Shown here one piece after another: positions 50,547-60,367 of a DNA stretch of 64,000 nt. The translations under genes and the position numbers were made by a program. The stretch's first letter is position 1. Every line of letters begins with the position of its first letter. Source of the DNA: Clostridia bacterium (GTDB lineage: Bacteria > Bacillota > Clostridia > Acetivibrionales > DSM-2933); NCBI GenBank assembly GCA_026418275.1, contig JAOABQ010000005.1, positions 1 through 64,000 on the forward strand. Direction: 5' to 3'. The notes beneath the pieces are model-generated. The model saw nothing but the letters and a program-made list of their open reading frames with translations, did no database searches and was not told the origin of the DNA.

Positions 50547-53288
50547 CTAATAATACATGATAATCTTCTTCTCAGCACCAATCCACTCTACTTTTCCTCC
50601 AAGGTTTTCAACGATAAACCTTAAAGGCATCATCGTTCTGGAATTCATTACTTTTGGTTCAACGTCCAGGGTTTTTTTCGTACCATTAGTTTGAGCCGTT
50701 TTTTTACCCATCCAAAGTTCTATTATTTTACCCCTTAGCTTGATGGTTACTTTTTTATTTTTGGCGTTCCAAGCTACCGTGCCTCCCATATTTTCAACAA
50801 CCCTTAGCGGAATAAAAGTACTTTTACCGTGGATAACAGGTTTAGTACCCCTTCCTGGATCTATTTCCATCCTTTTTCCATTCACTTCTATATAGGGACT
50901 TCCAATATATAAAACCACAACTGTTTTGTTTGACCAACCAACGACGATATTGTTGTTTTTCAAATTACCCGTTTGTGTCCTAATTTCACCACCACGGATG
51001 CTTAACGCCCCGCTTGCCAAATTTTTCAGGCTTTCTTCAGTATCCTTTTCTCCCACAATGTAAGTAAATATCAGTGAGTTTGTACCACTCCCGCCTTGGT
51101 AAGAGGCCTTTCTTCCACCATTTAAATATACTGCCGGATGCCCCGTAACATTGACCGTTTCCTCATACTTAACAGTGATGGATATTTTATCGCCAGGTTT
51201 AAATTTTTCTTTATTCTGATCGCCAATATGGCTTACAACTGGAGCCGGGCTTTCGACAGCCAAATCGAAGTCCTCTCCAATGACAGGAAGCAGCAACTCC
51301 GCATAATTACCCGCTTTATCTCCAATCGTCCCGCCATTTAAATACATTGAGTTTGCTGCGATCCTATCAATATCGGACAATAGCTCCCCTTTTTGCAGCA
51401 CATACTTAAATTCCAAAGTATTTGTCCCGCTGCCTTTTTCATATTTGGCAGTTCTCCCTTTACTCAAAATCATTTGTGGAAGTGAACCCTGAATGATGAC
51501 CGTTTCGGTAAAGGAAACCTTTATAGTTAAAGCATTACCCGATCTGAAGGACGACACCGAATTTACTTTGGGAATAATCCCGTCAACAATAATATTTTTA
51601 CTCCCACCCAGTGAGTTTTGACTTAAAAGCGGAGGCAGTGTCAAGTTCAATGCCCGTCCACTTTCATCCTTAATACTGCCGCCGTTTAATAAAAGCGCAT
51701 TTGTATTATTATAATTTAAATCAGCTGTAACATCTCCTGCATCCACTGTATAACTAAATTTCAGGTTATTGCTTCCACTGCCCTTTGAATAATTAATTTT
51801 TCTACCGGTATTCATAATGATCTGGGGTGTTCCGTATACTGTCACCTTTTGTGAGACAAACAGGTTGATGCTAATAACGTCGCCTATGTTATATATCCCA
51901 TCCCCATTTTCGGATGAAACCCTTGTAACACCCAGTGGTGGTAGTACATCCGTTGACGGAGTTGGAGGTGCCGTTTGATTCACGGTATTTGTAGTCATCG
52001 GGGTAGGAGAAGGTTTTAAAATTGCAGTATGGATAGGGAGATTTGTTGGAACATTTATCGGAGCATTCGTTGCCGTATTTGTCGATGTTGATGTAGGTGT
52101 TGTTGTCGATGTTGATGTAGGCGTACCCGTCGGGGTATTCGTCGGTGTTGGTGTATTTGTGTTAACAGACATTTTATAAACATATACGTTCTCATTCGTT
52201 GCATTAACTGCTATAAAAGCATTTTTCGATGGAATATAGCGAAAACGGCCATAAGTCCCATTCGGTTGAGCATTGGTCGGTATCACGGTGTTTGTGCCGG
52301 AAGGAGTAACCTTTGTCCAAACCAGGGTATTCATATCCAAGGTATATACATTGGCTCCACCGGACCATGCCACAAACTTCCTATTGACCGCATCATACTC
52401 AAAACCTGGACAATTGGCTTTTGTAATTTCGGTAGCTCCCGTAGTCATCAACTTGCTTGAATTCAATTTACCCGCTTTGCTTATATCCCATACCAGAATT
52501 TCGCCTTCATTCAATCCCTGTGTTCCAACAGCAACCAGCTTTCTGTTCATAGGATCAATCGCAGCAGTATAAACATTCATCCAGCTTTCACTCCACATAT
52601 CTCCTCTTGGTACCCAAGTATCATTCTCTGGAAAGTATTCACTCAAATATGTATGATTAGCATAAGAATGTGAAAATACATGTCCGGTTACAGGATCATA
52701 GGCTGTAAACCCTCCTGCATCAGGAACAGGTGCCTTCCTTTCCCATGTTTTGGTATCAAAATTAAATGCATCAACATTTCTGACACTTATTTGCGCGGAT
52801 GGCCACATGCTGAAAGCTCCAAACGCCATGAACCTGTCTATTGAAGGAATATATTGAATATAATTTTTAGTTTCTCTTGCCCTGGGATTCCCATCAGGGT
52901 AATATCCACTGGCCTCATCGCCTCCAACATCACCGCTCGGCTCAGTTAACCTTTGCCAAGACAGGCTTTGGATATCAAATGAATAAATTTCGTTTCCTGA
53001 GTAATTACGATGTCCACCCCCCCATATGATGAAGCGGTCACGCTTAGTGTCATAAGCACCCCCATTCCAAGCACTCATGATGGCACCCGATCCACCCCAA
53101 TTCTGGGGCAATGGAGAGGGGAGTACATTCTCCAAATGAGAATTAGGTATTTCAAGCCAGTGTCCCGGTTCCAATAAATCGATCGGATTAGCATTCCCAT
53201 CCTGATATACTGTAACAGAATTCAAAATAAGTCCCGTCAGAATGATGAATATAAACATAATCACCAACATCAATTTCTTAACTTTCAT
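50547..53288 (-). CDS. Secreted Kelch-like propeller protein with Ig-like repeats and copper-amine-oxidase-N stalk
   Basis: 913 residues with a signal or anchor segment (MLVIMFIFIILTGLIL). Residues 36-385 form a propeller/galactose-oxidase-like domain (DRFIIWGGGHRNYSGNEIY). A Thr/Pro/Asn linker follows (about 385-450). Three tandem Ig-like repeats (about 450-790) share NGGxIKDxxG and KGSGTNTLEF blocks. Copper-amine-oxidase-N repeats end the protein (STFIPLRVVENMGG and RTMMPLRFIVENLGG). The propeller is clearly paralogous to the one in the next gene, so both probably arose by local duplication. A SigA-type promoter lies about 210 nt upstream. Function is probably extracellular polysaccharide binding or attachment; catalytic copper ligands were not identified. 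Confidence 0.8.
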   Translation of the reverse strand: MKVKKLMLVIMFIFIILTGLILNSVTVYQDGNANPIDLLEPGHWLEIPNSHLENVLPSPLPQNWGGSGAIMSAWNGGAYDTKRDRFIIWGGGHRNYSGNEIYSFDIQSLSWQRLTEPSGDVGGDEASGYYPDGNPRARETKNYIQYIPSIDRFMAFGAFSMWPSAQISVRNVDAFNFDTKTWERKAPVPDAGGFTAYDPVTGHVFSHSYANHTYLSEYFPENDTWVPRGDMWSESWMNVYTAAIDPMNRKLVAVGTQGLNEGEILVWDISKAGKLNSSKLMTTGATEITKANCPGFEYDAVNRKFVAWSGGANVYTLDMNTLVWTKVTPSGTNTVIPTNAQPNGTYGRFRYIPSKNAFIAVNATNENVYVYKMSVNTNTPTPTNTPTGTPTSTSTTTPTSTSTNTATNAPINVPTNLPIHTAILKPSPTPMTTNTVNQTAPPTPSTDVLPPLGVTRVSSENGDGIYNIGDVISINLFVSQKVTVYGTPQIIMNTGRKINYSKGSGSNNLKFSYTVDAGDVTADLNYNNTNALLLNGGSIKDESGRALNLTLPPLLSQNSLGGSKNIIVDGIIPKVNSVSSFRSGNALTIKVSFTETVIIQGSLPQMILSKGRTAKYEKGSGTNTLEFKYVLQKGELLSDIDRIAANSMYLNGGTIGDKAGNYAELLLPVIGEDFDLAVESPAPVVSHIGDQNKEKFKPGDKISITVKYEETVNVTGHPAVYLNGGRKASYQGGSGTNSLIFTYIVGEKDTEESLKNLASGALSIRGGEIRTQTGNLKNNNIVVGWSNKTVVVLYIGSPYIEVNGKRMEIDPGRGTKPVIHGKSTFIPLRVVENMGGTVAWNAKNKKVTIKLRGKIIELWMGKKTAQTNGTKKTLDVEPKVMNSRTMMPLRFIVENLGGKVEWIGAEKKIIMYY

Positions 53289-53497
53289 CCCATATGCTCC
53301 TCAAAGTCAAAATTATAAGACTTAATGAAATTACCCATCGGCCTATCATTCTATTAAAAAGTCAATATAAAAGTATGTTTTATATTTGATCCACTATATA
53401 GATAACGATCTTTAAAATTGAATTACTCCACATCAAAAATCGTTACTACCCGATATTTTGATGCTCCGAAAATAAGATAAAAGGATTGATAGTATTC

Positions 53498-53526
53498 ATT
53501 ATATCAATTAAGACATATTATAACAA
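53498..53526 (-). promoter_or_regulatory. SigA promoter of the 913-aa secreted protein gene
   Basis: On the minus strand TTGTTA, 17 nt and a perfect TATAAT. It lies about 210 nt before the start codon. No SigI-type box is present here, unlike the neighbouring 1678-aa gene. Confidence 0.6.
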
Positions 53527-53602
53527 TAAACCGTCTTATTCGTCACATAAAGAATACTACCGACCCTTTATCCGAAATTTCTTAATTACAGCTACCCTTC
53601 AA

Positions 53603-56600
53603 CTACCTTGGAATCATAGACCAGGAAGGATCATCGTTGAGTACTGAGTAATCCAGCACCGGAAGATTGTCACTGTCCCTGCCGTTTGCAAAGAAATTCC
53701 AGGCGTTACTTCCTCTCGGAAGAAAGGTCACAAAACTCAGCGCTGCACGTGCATTGAAGGGATAGGCATTAGCATACTTGTTAGTATACTTGGTAGGTTC
53801 TGCCGTAACAAATGCCGCCTTTACCGCCGCCCATGTCGAATAATTATATTCGGGCGACAATACATTCGGGTCATCGGTATAAGTTGCAGGAATGTGATAG
53901 GATGCACCCCTGAACGGATTAAATTCAGGGTGTGAAAAACGGTCTACAACATTTTGTCCCAACCAGTTAACCAGGTTTTGAGTTTTAAATTCCATTTCTT
54001 TCATATGTCCCAGCGTGATTAATACGAAATCATCCATCCAGGGTGAAGTAAAGGACCTGACATTCGGTACCAGCGTGTCATCAGGTCTTCCGCCGTCCGA
54101 ACCGCGGTTGCTGATAACGCCCCAGAAATGAAGCGGGTGGTAGTTGTTGGTGATGTATTTAGTCTCCCAAGAGCTGATATTATTATAGACTTTTTCCAAG
54201 AGGTACGCTTTTTCGGGATCTCCATCCGGGGCAAGGGCTGCCGCGTCTGAAATATTCCGGATCGCCCAAGCTTCTCCGCGAACCTGGTCACGAATCAGCC
54301 CCTGGGCATAATTTCTTCCCCAATCAGGACTAAAATTGCAGGCAGCTAAATCATATGCAGCCCAGAAGTACATCTCCTCAAGATAATAATAATCACCCGT
54401 CATCAGATAAGGTACATATGCCAAAGAAGGTTGATGTGCGCGGTCTACAGTCCATCCGCCCGTTGATGCGTTCCCTACGGCTGCCGGCAGTTTATCCTCC
54501 GGACGTGTCCATTCATACGCTAGATCAGATAGGTCTATGGTCGGCCGGTCATCAATGGTAATCATTCTGCCTGTGCCTCCGAGCTTTAAAGCCTTGTTTG
54601 CATTCGACTCCCTGAAGTGAATCGGAATCGCGCCGGATAAAAGACCATGTCCTTCTGTAATTTCCCGCATCCGTTTATCCTGGCCAAGTGTCCAACATGC
54701 TGCCCATTTTGGATATAAAGCGATTTCATCCCTTCCATCGGTAGTAGGAAAATATTTTTGCAAAAATCCATTGCCCATAAAACCTCTGTCGGATGCCAGC
54801 CATTGGGTATAATCCGAATCCAGCGTAGAGGCAGGAATTCTAAATGAATCATCATAATTGGGAAGGTGGCCTGAATCCATCAAATACCTCGGATTATACT
54901 TCACATTAATTTTCGAAGGCTTTTGACCAAGCCAAAACTCCTTCCCCCAACGGGTGTTTGCGATGTGTGCAACCGTTGAATTCAATCCTATTTCGGGCGC
55001 ATTCACGGTATAGTCCACCCGCCCTCGATAATCGCCCCATACATTTTCAACAATTAAAAAGATACGGATCCCATTCCATCCCGGAAATACCCGGGCATTG
55101 GCTTTGACGTTCAGCTGTTGTGAAGGGGGTGTCAGTGTCAGATCATTCAGCATAAATTCAGAAGCTATAGCACCTTTCACCCAGTAATTGGGTGATGTAT
55201 TCACTCTCTTCAGCATATCACGGATAGAAATCGAAAAGTTTTTACCTCCTGTAAAACTTAAATTGGTATTAAAATGCGTTGTCAGCAGTTGGTCTTTTGT
55301 TACCCACTGACTGTTGTTATTGTTACCGCCCTTTACCAACGTTAGGGTTAGTGTCTCCCTAGCACCTAAACGGGGCAGCACACAACTAATCAGCGCATGA
55401 CGGACCGATCCGTCATCATACCGCACTTTCACATCGGTCTGAGTTGGGATATTTACTCCGTTTACACGTACGGTAACATTATTTGCGTAATCTCCCTTTT
55501 TAAATACATGGGAAATCATGAGTGGATAGTTATTTGTAGCAACTCCGTCTAATTCTTCAACTTGCAGTGTTGTAATATCGCTGCCCAAGCCACTGCCGAC
55601 TGTTGTTGAGAATGCTGGAACAAGATAGGATGCATTCCCGGTTGGCGTAGCTGTAGGTATGCTGGTAACAATTGGTGTTGAAGTCGGTGTAGGTGTTGAT
55701 GTTGCACTGGGCTTAGGCGTTGGTGTTTGTGTATTTGTCCATGTTGGTGTTGGCGTGGGTGTACTTGTATTTTGTGTATTGGGTAGTTTATAAACATATA
55801 CGTTTTCGTTTATGGCATTGACTGCTATAAAAGCGTTTTTTGACGGAATATATCGGAACCGGCCATAAGTCCCATACTCTTGCGATTTACTTGGTATAAC
55901 GGTATTCGAACTTGGTGGTGTAATTTTAGTCCAAACCAGTGTTTTCATATCCAGGGTATAAACATCTGTCCCTCCAGACCATGCAACCAGTTTCTTGCTT
56001 ACCGGATCGTAATCAAATCCCGGGCATGTGGTTCTGTCAATTTCAGTTGCCCCTGTTGTTTTGAGTCTGCTTGAGGTTAGATTTCCCGACTTACTCAAGT
56101 CCCATACCAGAATTTCACCCGGATTCAATTCTTGATTCCCCACCGCAACCATTTTCCTATTCACTGGGTCAATAGCAGCAGTGTAAAACGACATCCAGCC
56201 TTCACTGTAAATGTTGCCCCTGGGTGTCCATATATCATTTACGGGATCATATTCACTCAAATATCCACCATTCGCATAGGAATGTGAAAAAACGTGTCCG
56301 GTTACCGGATCATATGCTGTAAACCCGCCTCCATTAGGCAGTGATGCCTTGTGTTCCCATTTTTGCGTATCAAAATTAAATGCATCCAAATTTCGTGCGC
56401 CTTGTCCGGATGGCCACATGGCAAAAGCGCCGAATGCCATAAACCTGTCAACAGAAGAAACGTATTCAAGAAAATCGTAGGTATGCCTTGAACGGGGATT
56501 CCCATCGGGGTAATATCCGCTGGCCTCATCGCCTTCAACATCATGGCTTGGCTCGGTTAACCTTTTCCAAGACAGTTTTTGGATGTCAAAGGAATAAATC

Positions 56601-58639
56601 TCGTTCCCTGAATAATCCCTGTGTCCGCCCCCCCATATGATAAACTGGTCGCGTTTTGTATCATAAGCACCTCCACTCCAGGCACGCATGATGGATTGTG
56701 CACCACCCCAACTTTCGGGCAGAGGAGATGGAAGAACCTTTTCCAAATGAGAATTGGGTATTTCCAGCCAGTCTCCCGGTTTTAACGAATCAATAGGATT
56801 CGTGCCAGGGGTAGTAACCACTGGAGTTGAGGTTGGAGTCGGAGTTGGTATAACATAGTTTGGATAATCAACGGGCGATTTGTTAAAATTCTTTATGATG
56901 ATCATAATATCCGCCATGTTAATGGCATGATCCCTGTTCAAATCACTGCCTTCAATGTAATTCCCATCTCCACTCACGGTGTTGAACGATTTTATAACTT
57001 CAACAATATCCGACATATTAATGGCATGATCCTGGACACCATTGCGGACAATATCCCCCGCCCATATCAGCACAGGCATACCGCTTGAACTCAACTGGAC
57101 ATTTTTATTATCTACAACAATATTCCTAAGATCTCTATATAAATAATTCGGCTTGCTTATTCTTACAGTATATCCCGTTAGTTTATTAGGAATATTGGGG
57201 ATTTCAAAATACCCTTCGGAATTCGTAAATGCAGTCATAGCTGCTTCTGTGATTTCAACCGTAAAACCGGATTTTAATAAATCATCATTCGCGGAAGTAT
57301 CTAAGTCGGGAGCAATATAGCCGGAAATTGTGTACCGGTTGGTTGAGGTAGGCGTCATTGTAGGAGTATTTGAAGGCGATATTGTAACTACAGGTGTAGG
57401 AGATTTAGAAGGAGCTGGTGTACTTGAACTCACCGCTTCATTATACTCATATGCCCCGAAGTCTACTGCTCCCTGAATGGTCCGCACCTCAACCCCTACC
57501 GGATGCACATACTGGGAAACAGGTAATAGATTGACACCATTTACCGTACCCGGATCGGTTCCCCGGTTAATTGCCGGAGATGTTGAACTTAACCGGTAAT
57601 TAAAGTTCGCCCTGTCTAATACTCCTGCGTTATCTGAAGCCAAATTATCCGTTGTAAGGTTTACACTGCCCGGACCGCTATAAACGGTGCCTGTTCCAAC
57701 GAAAAGATTATTCTTTACTATTGGAATTGTTGTCCCGTTAACCTGAATAAATTTTCCACCTTGGGTCCGGTCGTTTACAAAAGTGTTATTTACCACATAT
57801 AGATGCTGGTCCGGGTTGCTTCCTCCTTCAGCTGCATAAGCAAAAATAGCTGAGTTGTCAGTCATCGGTCCTTGCTGCAAAAGATTTCCGATGATGTAGG
57901 AAGTCCCTCCGTTTGGTATATCAATGGTATAACTTGCGGTACCGTCACTTTCATCCATGATCCTGTTATAAAGAATGTAGTTTTCCTTCGCACGGGTTTT
58001 TACTGTATGCCCAATTTTAGCATGATGGGAATAACTGTTTTTTATCGTAAATTTACGAATATTACCAATATACATATTATGGGTTTGTCCGTCACCAAAT
58101 CCGTTATTGGCAAATTCAGAATTTTCGATTAAGATGTCCCAGTTTCCTCCATCCGTCAGGATTCCATTTTCATTATCATGGAAATAGCAGTGTCTTACAA
58201 TAAGACCGGCTCCTTCCTGGCGAATCCCTGCACCATTTTCATCGGCGACCCTAGCCCCCGAGAACTCAACATCCTCTATGGTGGTGTTTGCTCCCTGTAT
58301 GACCCAGAGACCTTTACCATTGGGGATGAGACTGTTTCCCTGAATATGTGGCCGGCCGCCTACGCCCCGAATGATCAAGTTATTGGCACGCCAAGTTACA
58401 TAATCCCCCAAATAGGTTCCTGCATCAATTTGTACAACATCACCATCTTGAGCCGCAGCTGCAGCTTCTCTAACGGTCTTATAAGCCTTATCGGGACCAA
58501 CCTGAATGACTTGACCCGCATCATACATTCCCCCTCGATTTGTAGCTCCCTTCACTGCAATTGGGTCTACGAGTATTGAAAATACACAAAGTAGACATAA
58601 AAAGAGTGAAATGCTTTTTTTCATTGTTTTTCTAACCAC
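53603..58639 (-). CDS. 1678-aa secreted protein: beta-helix, dockerin-like, propeller and unknown C-domain
   Basis: The GTG at 58639 lies 7 nt after GGGGAGG; the frame extends upstream but overlaps the promoter. A signal peptide (KKSISLFLCLLCVFSI) ends near VKGA. Residues about 30-400 form a right-handed beta-helix of the pectate-lyase type (DKAYKTVREAAAAAQDGD, NNLIIRGVGG). A CnaB-like carboxypeptidase-regulatory domain and a dockerin-like pair (VQDHAINMSDIVEVIKSFN and DLNRDHAINMADIMIIIKNFN, about 530-600) follow, then a propeller paralogous to the next gene (about 620-960), a Thr/Pro linker and a 600-residue C-domain (DYANNVTVRVNGVNIP). It is preceded by a SigI-type promoter. It looks like a modular polysaccharide-degrading surface enzyme; the catalytic part cannot be named. 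Confidence 0.82.
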   Translation of the reverse strand: MVRKTMKKSISLFLCLLCVFSILVDPIAVKGATNRGGMYDAGQVIQVGPDKAYKTVREAAAAAQDGDVVQIDAGTYLGDYVTWRANNLIIRGVGGRPHIQGNSLIPNGKGLWVIQGANTTIEDVEFSGARVADENGAGIRQEGAGLIVRHCYFHDNENGILTDGGNWDILIENSEFANNGFGDGQTHNMYIGNIRKFTIKNSYSHHAKIGHTVKTRAKENYILYNRIMDESDGTASYTIDIPNGGTSYIIGNLLQQGPMTDNSAIFAYAAEGGSNPDQHLYVVNNTFVNDRTQGGKFIQVNGTTIPIVKNNLFVGTGTVYSGPGSVNLTTDNLASDNAGVLDRANFNYRLSSTSPAINRGTDPGTVNGVNLLPVSQYVHPVGVEVRTIQGAVDFGAYEYNEAVSSSTPAPSKSPTPVVTISPSNTPTMTPTSTNRYTISGYIAPDLDTSANDDLLKSGFTVEITEAAMTAFTNSEGYFEIPNIPNKLTGYTVRISKPNYLYRDLRNIVVDNKNVQLSSSGMPVLIWAGDIVRNGVQDHAINMSDIVEVIKSFNTVSGDGNYIEGSDLNRDHAINMADIMIIIKNFNKSPVDYPNYVIPTPTPTSTPVVTTPGTNPIDSLKPGDWLEIPNSHLEKVLPSPLPESWGGAQSIMRAWSGGAYDTKRDQFIIWGGGHRDYSGNEIYSFDIQKLSWKRLTEPSHDVEGDEASGYYPDGNPRSRHTYDFLEYVSSVDRFMAFGAFAMWPSGQGARNLDAFNFDTQKWEHKASLPNGGGFTAYDPVTGHVFSHSYANGGYLSEYDPVNDIWTPRGNIYSEGWMSFYTAAIDPVNRKMVAVGNQELNPGEILVWDLSKSGNLTSSRLKTTGATEIDRTTCPGFDYDPVSKKLVAWSGGTDVYTLDMKTLVWTKITPPSSNTVIPSKSQEYGTYGRFRYIPSKNAFIAVNAINENVYVYKLPNTQNTSTPTPTPTWTNTQTPTPKPSATSTPTPTSTPIVTSIPTATPTGNASYLVPAFSTTVGSGLGSDITTLQVEELDGVATNNYPLMISHVFKKGDYANNVTVRVNGVNIPTQTDVKVRYDDGSVRHALISCVLPRLGARETLTLTLVKGGNNNNSQWVTKDQLLTTHFNTNLSFTGGKNFSISIRDMLKRVNTSPNYWVKGAIASEFMLNDLTLTPPSQQLNVKANARVFPGWNGIRIFLIVENVWGDYRGRVDYTVNAPEIGLNSTVAHIANTRWGKEFWLGQKPSKINVKYNPRYLMDSGHLPNYDDSFRIPASTLDSDYTQWLASDRGFMGNGFLQKYFPTTDGRDEIALYPKWAACWTLGQDKRMREITEGHGLLSGAIPIHFRESNANKALKLGGTGRMITIDDRPTIDLSDLAYEWTRPEDKLPAAVGNASTGGWTVDRAHQPSLAYVPYLMTGDYYYLEEMYFWAAYDLAACNFSPDWGRNYAQGLIRDQVRGEAWAIRNISDAAALAPDGDPEKAYLLEKVYNNISSWETKYITNNYHPLHFWGVISNRGSDGGRPDDTLVPNVRSFTSPWMDDFVLITLGHMKEMEFKTQNLVNWLGQNVVDRFSHPEFNPFRGASYHIPATYTDDPNVLSPEYNYSTWAAVKAAFVTAEPTKYTNKYANAYPFNARAALSFVTFLPRGSNAWNFFANGRDSDNLPVLDYSVLNDDPSWSMIPR

Positions 58640-58674
58640 CGTAATACCTCCCCTAACAAAATAGTACACATTAA

Positions 58675-58706
58675 TTCGGAGCTTGGAAGACGTTTTGTAT
58701 GGTAGG
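58675..58706 (-). promoter_or_regulatory. SigI-type promoter of the 1678-aa gene
   Basis: On the minus strand CCTACCATAC, then 18 nt, then CGAATTAAT. The same two boxes with identical 18-nt spacing occur upstream of sigI (61273-61304). Transcription would begin near 58668, about 30 nt before the GTG start. The -10 CGAA core is typical of SigI promoters. Confidence 0.8.
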
Positions 58707-58721
58707 CAAAAGATTTTTGTA

Positions 58722-58758
58722 GAAAAAAAGTCATCAGTACATTTTTTACTGATGACTT
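58722..58758 (-). terminator. Terminator of the sigI-rsgI operon
   Basis: AAGTCATCAGTA and TACTGATGACTT form a perfect 12-bp stem with a 7-nt loop, followed on the minus strand by TTTTTTTC. It lies about 110 nt after the rsgI stop and just upstream of the SigI promoter of the next gene, insulating the two units. Confidence 0.9.
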
Positions 58759-58866
58759 AATAGAAAATGGGTTATTTGTATTAATAATTCTTTGTATTCG
58801 AAAATACCGGTTTTCATTATTTTTAAAAATGCTCATTTGCTTAAGGGCTTTAATATTTATAATAAA

Positions 58867-60306
58867 TCATCTTACACGTAAAGCATCAACTTCGATCGTA
58901 TGTCCCTTTGACAAAGGATTCTTCTCTTTGCTGACCACAATTTTAATCATGTGTTTTTCTGCACCGGTCCAAACTTTTTGATATAACTTGGATATGGAAG
59001 GCAAGTTACTTTCAGTATAGCAATCAACTGTTGTTTCCAACATTCCATCAATATATATTTCAGCTTTTCCATAAGTATTTCCGACAACACCATACCACTC
59101 TATGAGCGCGCCATGAAAAGCATACTCCATATAACTGCCTGCACTCTGGGATTTACCCACTGTTGCATTAATGTATAATGTTCCTTTTATTTTCTCCCAT
59201 TCCCCTCCGTACTTGATGTCGGTATCCGCATCATCAATCACCCCTACCGGCAATGGCTTAACTTCAGTTGTGGGTGTTGGGAGCCATGTTTCAGGTATTG
59301 GCATATCAATAATAACAATTCCCGGTTTTGGGGTCTTGGTCGGCACATCGGTAGGTTTTTCAAAGGCAGTAGGTACCGGTTTCAGCGAATCTTGCGTTGT
59401 TGGCACCAACGTGACCTCTGGGGTCTTTGTGCTTGTAGGTACTGGCGTCAAATCTTTGATTGGTGCAACGGTTTGAACAACACCGGCATCTTGTGAAGGA
59501 ACAGGCGTCATAGTCGGAAAATCTATTTTTGGGGAATCCTCCAATTCTTTTAGAATGAGATCTTTGAATTCATTCAAGCTTCCTTCCTTCACATCTTCAA
59601 TGGTAAGATCCATCCCTTTTTCCTTGGCTTTTTTATATATAGCTAATTTCCCTAAGGATATCTTGTTTTCATTGGCTAATTTAACATCATCCGGAGAAAC
59701 AATCAAAGCTTTTGGAACGATATTTTGGCCGCTAACACTTTTCAAGTCATCTTCCGTATCCGTTAAGAAGCGCTCTAGTTTTTCGTTCTGTTTGATGGTT
59801 TCTTTAGGCTCTTCATCTTTTTTATTCAATGCTGCTGCAATAAAAATAATTTGATCATTTTCAGGTTTTAAAAATCCTTTATGCTTTGATTCTTCTACAA
59901 TTTTAACCAGGGCATCATTGATAGTCATCCCTTCCAGGTCAATGCCATCTAACAATTTCCCGGCATCTTCATTCATCGGTCTTTCATCAATAACCTTGGC
60001 ATTTTGATTGATTGTCAGCTCTATACTTGGATTAATATCAACATCCACATAGGCAAATATTTTTTTATCAAAGTAAGTAAAACGATATAATATAAAAACA
60101 AATAATGCTACTGCAGCTATGCCTGATAGTGCCTGAGCATACTTTACAATATGTCTTCGGGGTTTTAAAACATCAGACTCCTTAAATTCTACAACTTGCC
60201 CAATTTCCATCATGGGCTGCCTTCTAATAACCACAAACTGATTATTGCACGTATGTAAAATAGCATGTTTATCTTGCAAATCATAAATAATCCCTGTTTT
60301 CTCCAC
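58867..60306 (-). CDS. rsgI: RsgI-family anti-sigma factor with extracellular carbohydrate-sensing domain
   Basis: 479 residues from a GTG start with AAAGGAGGG upstream. Residues 1-50 are the cytoplasmic anti-sigma domain (GIIYDLQDKHAILHT). One helix (IAAVALFVFILYRFTYF, about 63-79) crosses the membrane. An RsgI extracellular region (AYVDVDINPSIELTINQN) and a long Pro/Thr linker (about 265-350) follow. The C-terminal 125 residues (YMEYAFHGALIEWYG, KAEIYIDGMLETTVD, HTIEVDALRV) are a galactose-binding-like beta-sandwich, plausibly the polysaccharide sensor. In C. thermocellum such proteins release SigI when a polysaccharide binds. It lies 61 nt after sigI. Confidence 0.92.
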   Translation of the reverse strand: MEKTGIIYDLQDKHAILHTCNNQFVVIRRQPMMEIGQVVEFKESDVLKPRRHIVKYAQALSGIAAVALFVFILYRFTYFDKKIFAYVDVDINPSIELTINQNAKVIDERPMNEDAGKLLDGIDLEGMTINDALVKIVEESKHKGFLKPENDQIIFIAAALNKKDEEPKETIKQNEKLERFLTDTEDDLKSVSGQNIVPKALIVSPDDVKLANENKISLGKLAIYKKAKEKGMDLTIEDVKEGSLNEFKDLILKELEDSPKIDFPTMTPVPSQDAGVVQTVAPIKDLTPVPTSTKTPEVTLVPTTQDSLKPVPTAFEKPTDVPTKTPKPGIVIIDMPIPETWLPTPTTEVKPLPVGVIDDADTDIKYGGEWEKIKGTLYINATVGKSQSAGSYMEYAFHGALIEWYGVVGNTYGKAEIYIDGMLETTVDCYTESNLPSISKLYQKVWTGAEKHMIKIVVSKEKNPLSKGHTIEVDALRVR

Positions 60307-60367
60307 TGTCTACCCTCCTTTACATCAATTTACGTATGTACCATAAACTTCTGGTAACCTGTGTCTT

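Noticed and set aside
53300-53480. Possible riboswitch in the leader of the 913-aa gene
   Set aside because: GCATCAAAATATCGGGTAG looked suggestive, but no c-di-GMP or other known core could be assembled.
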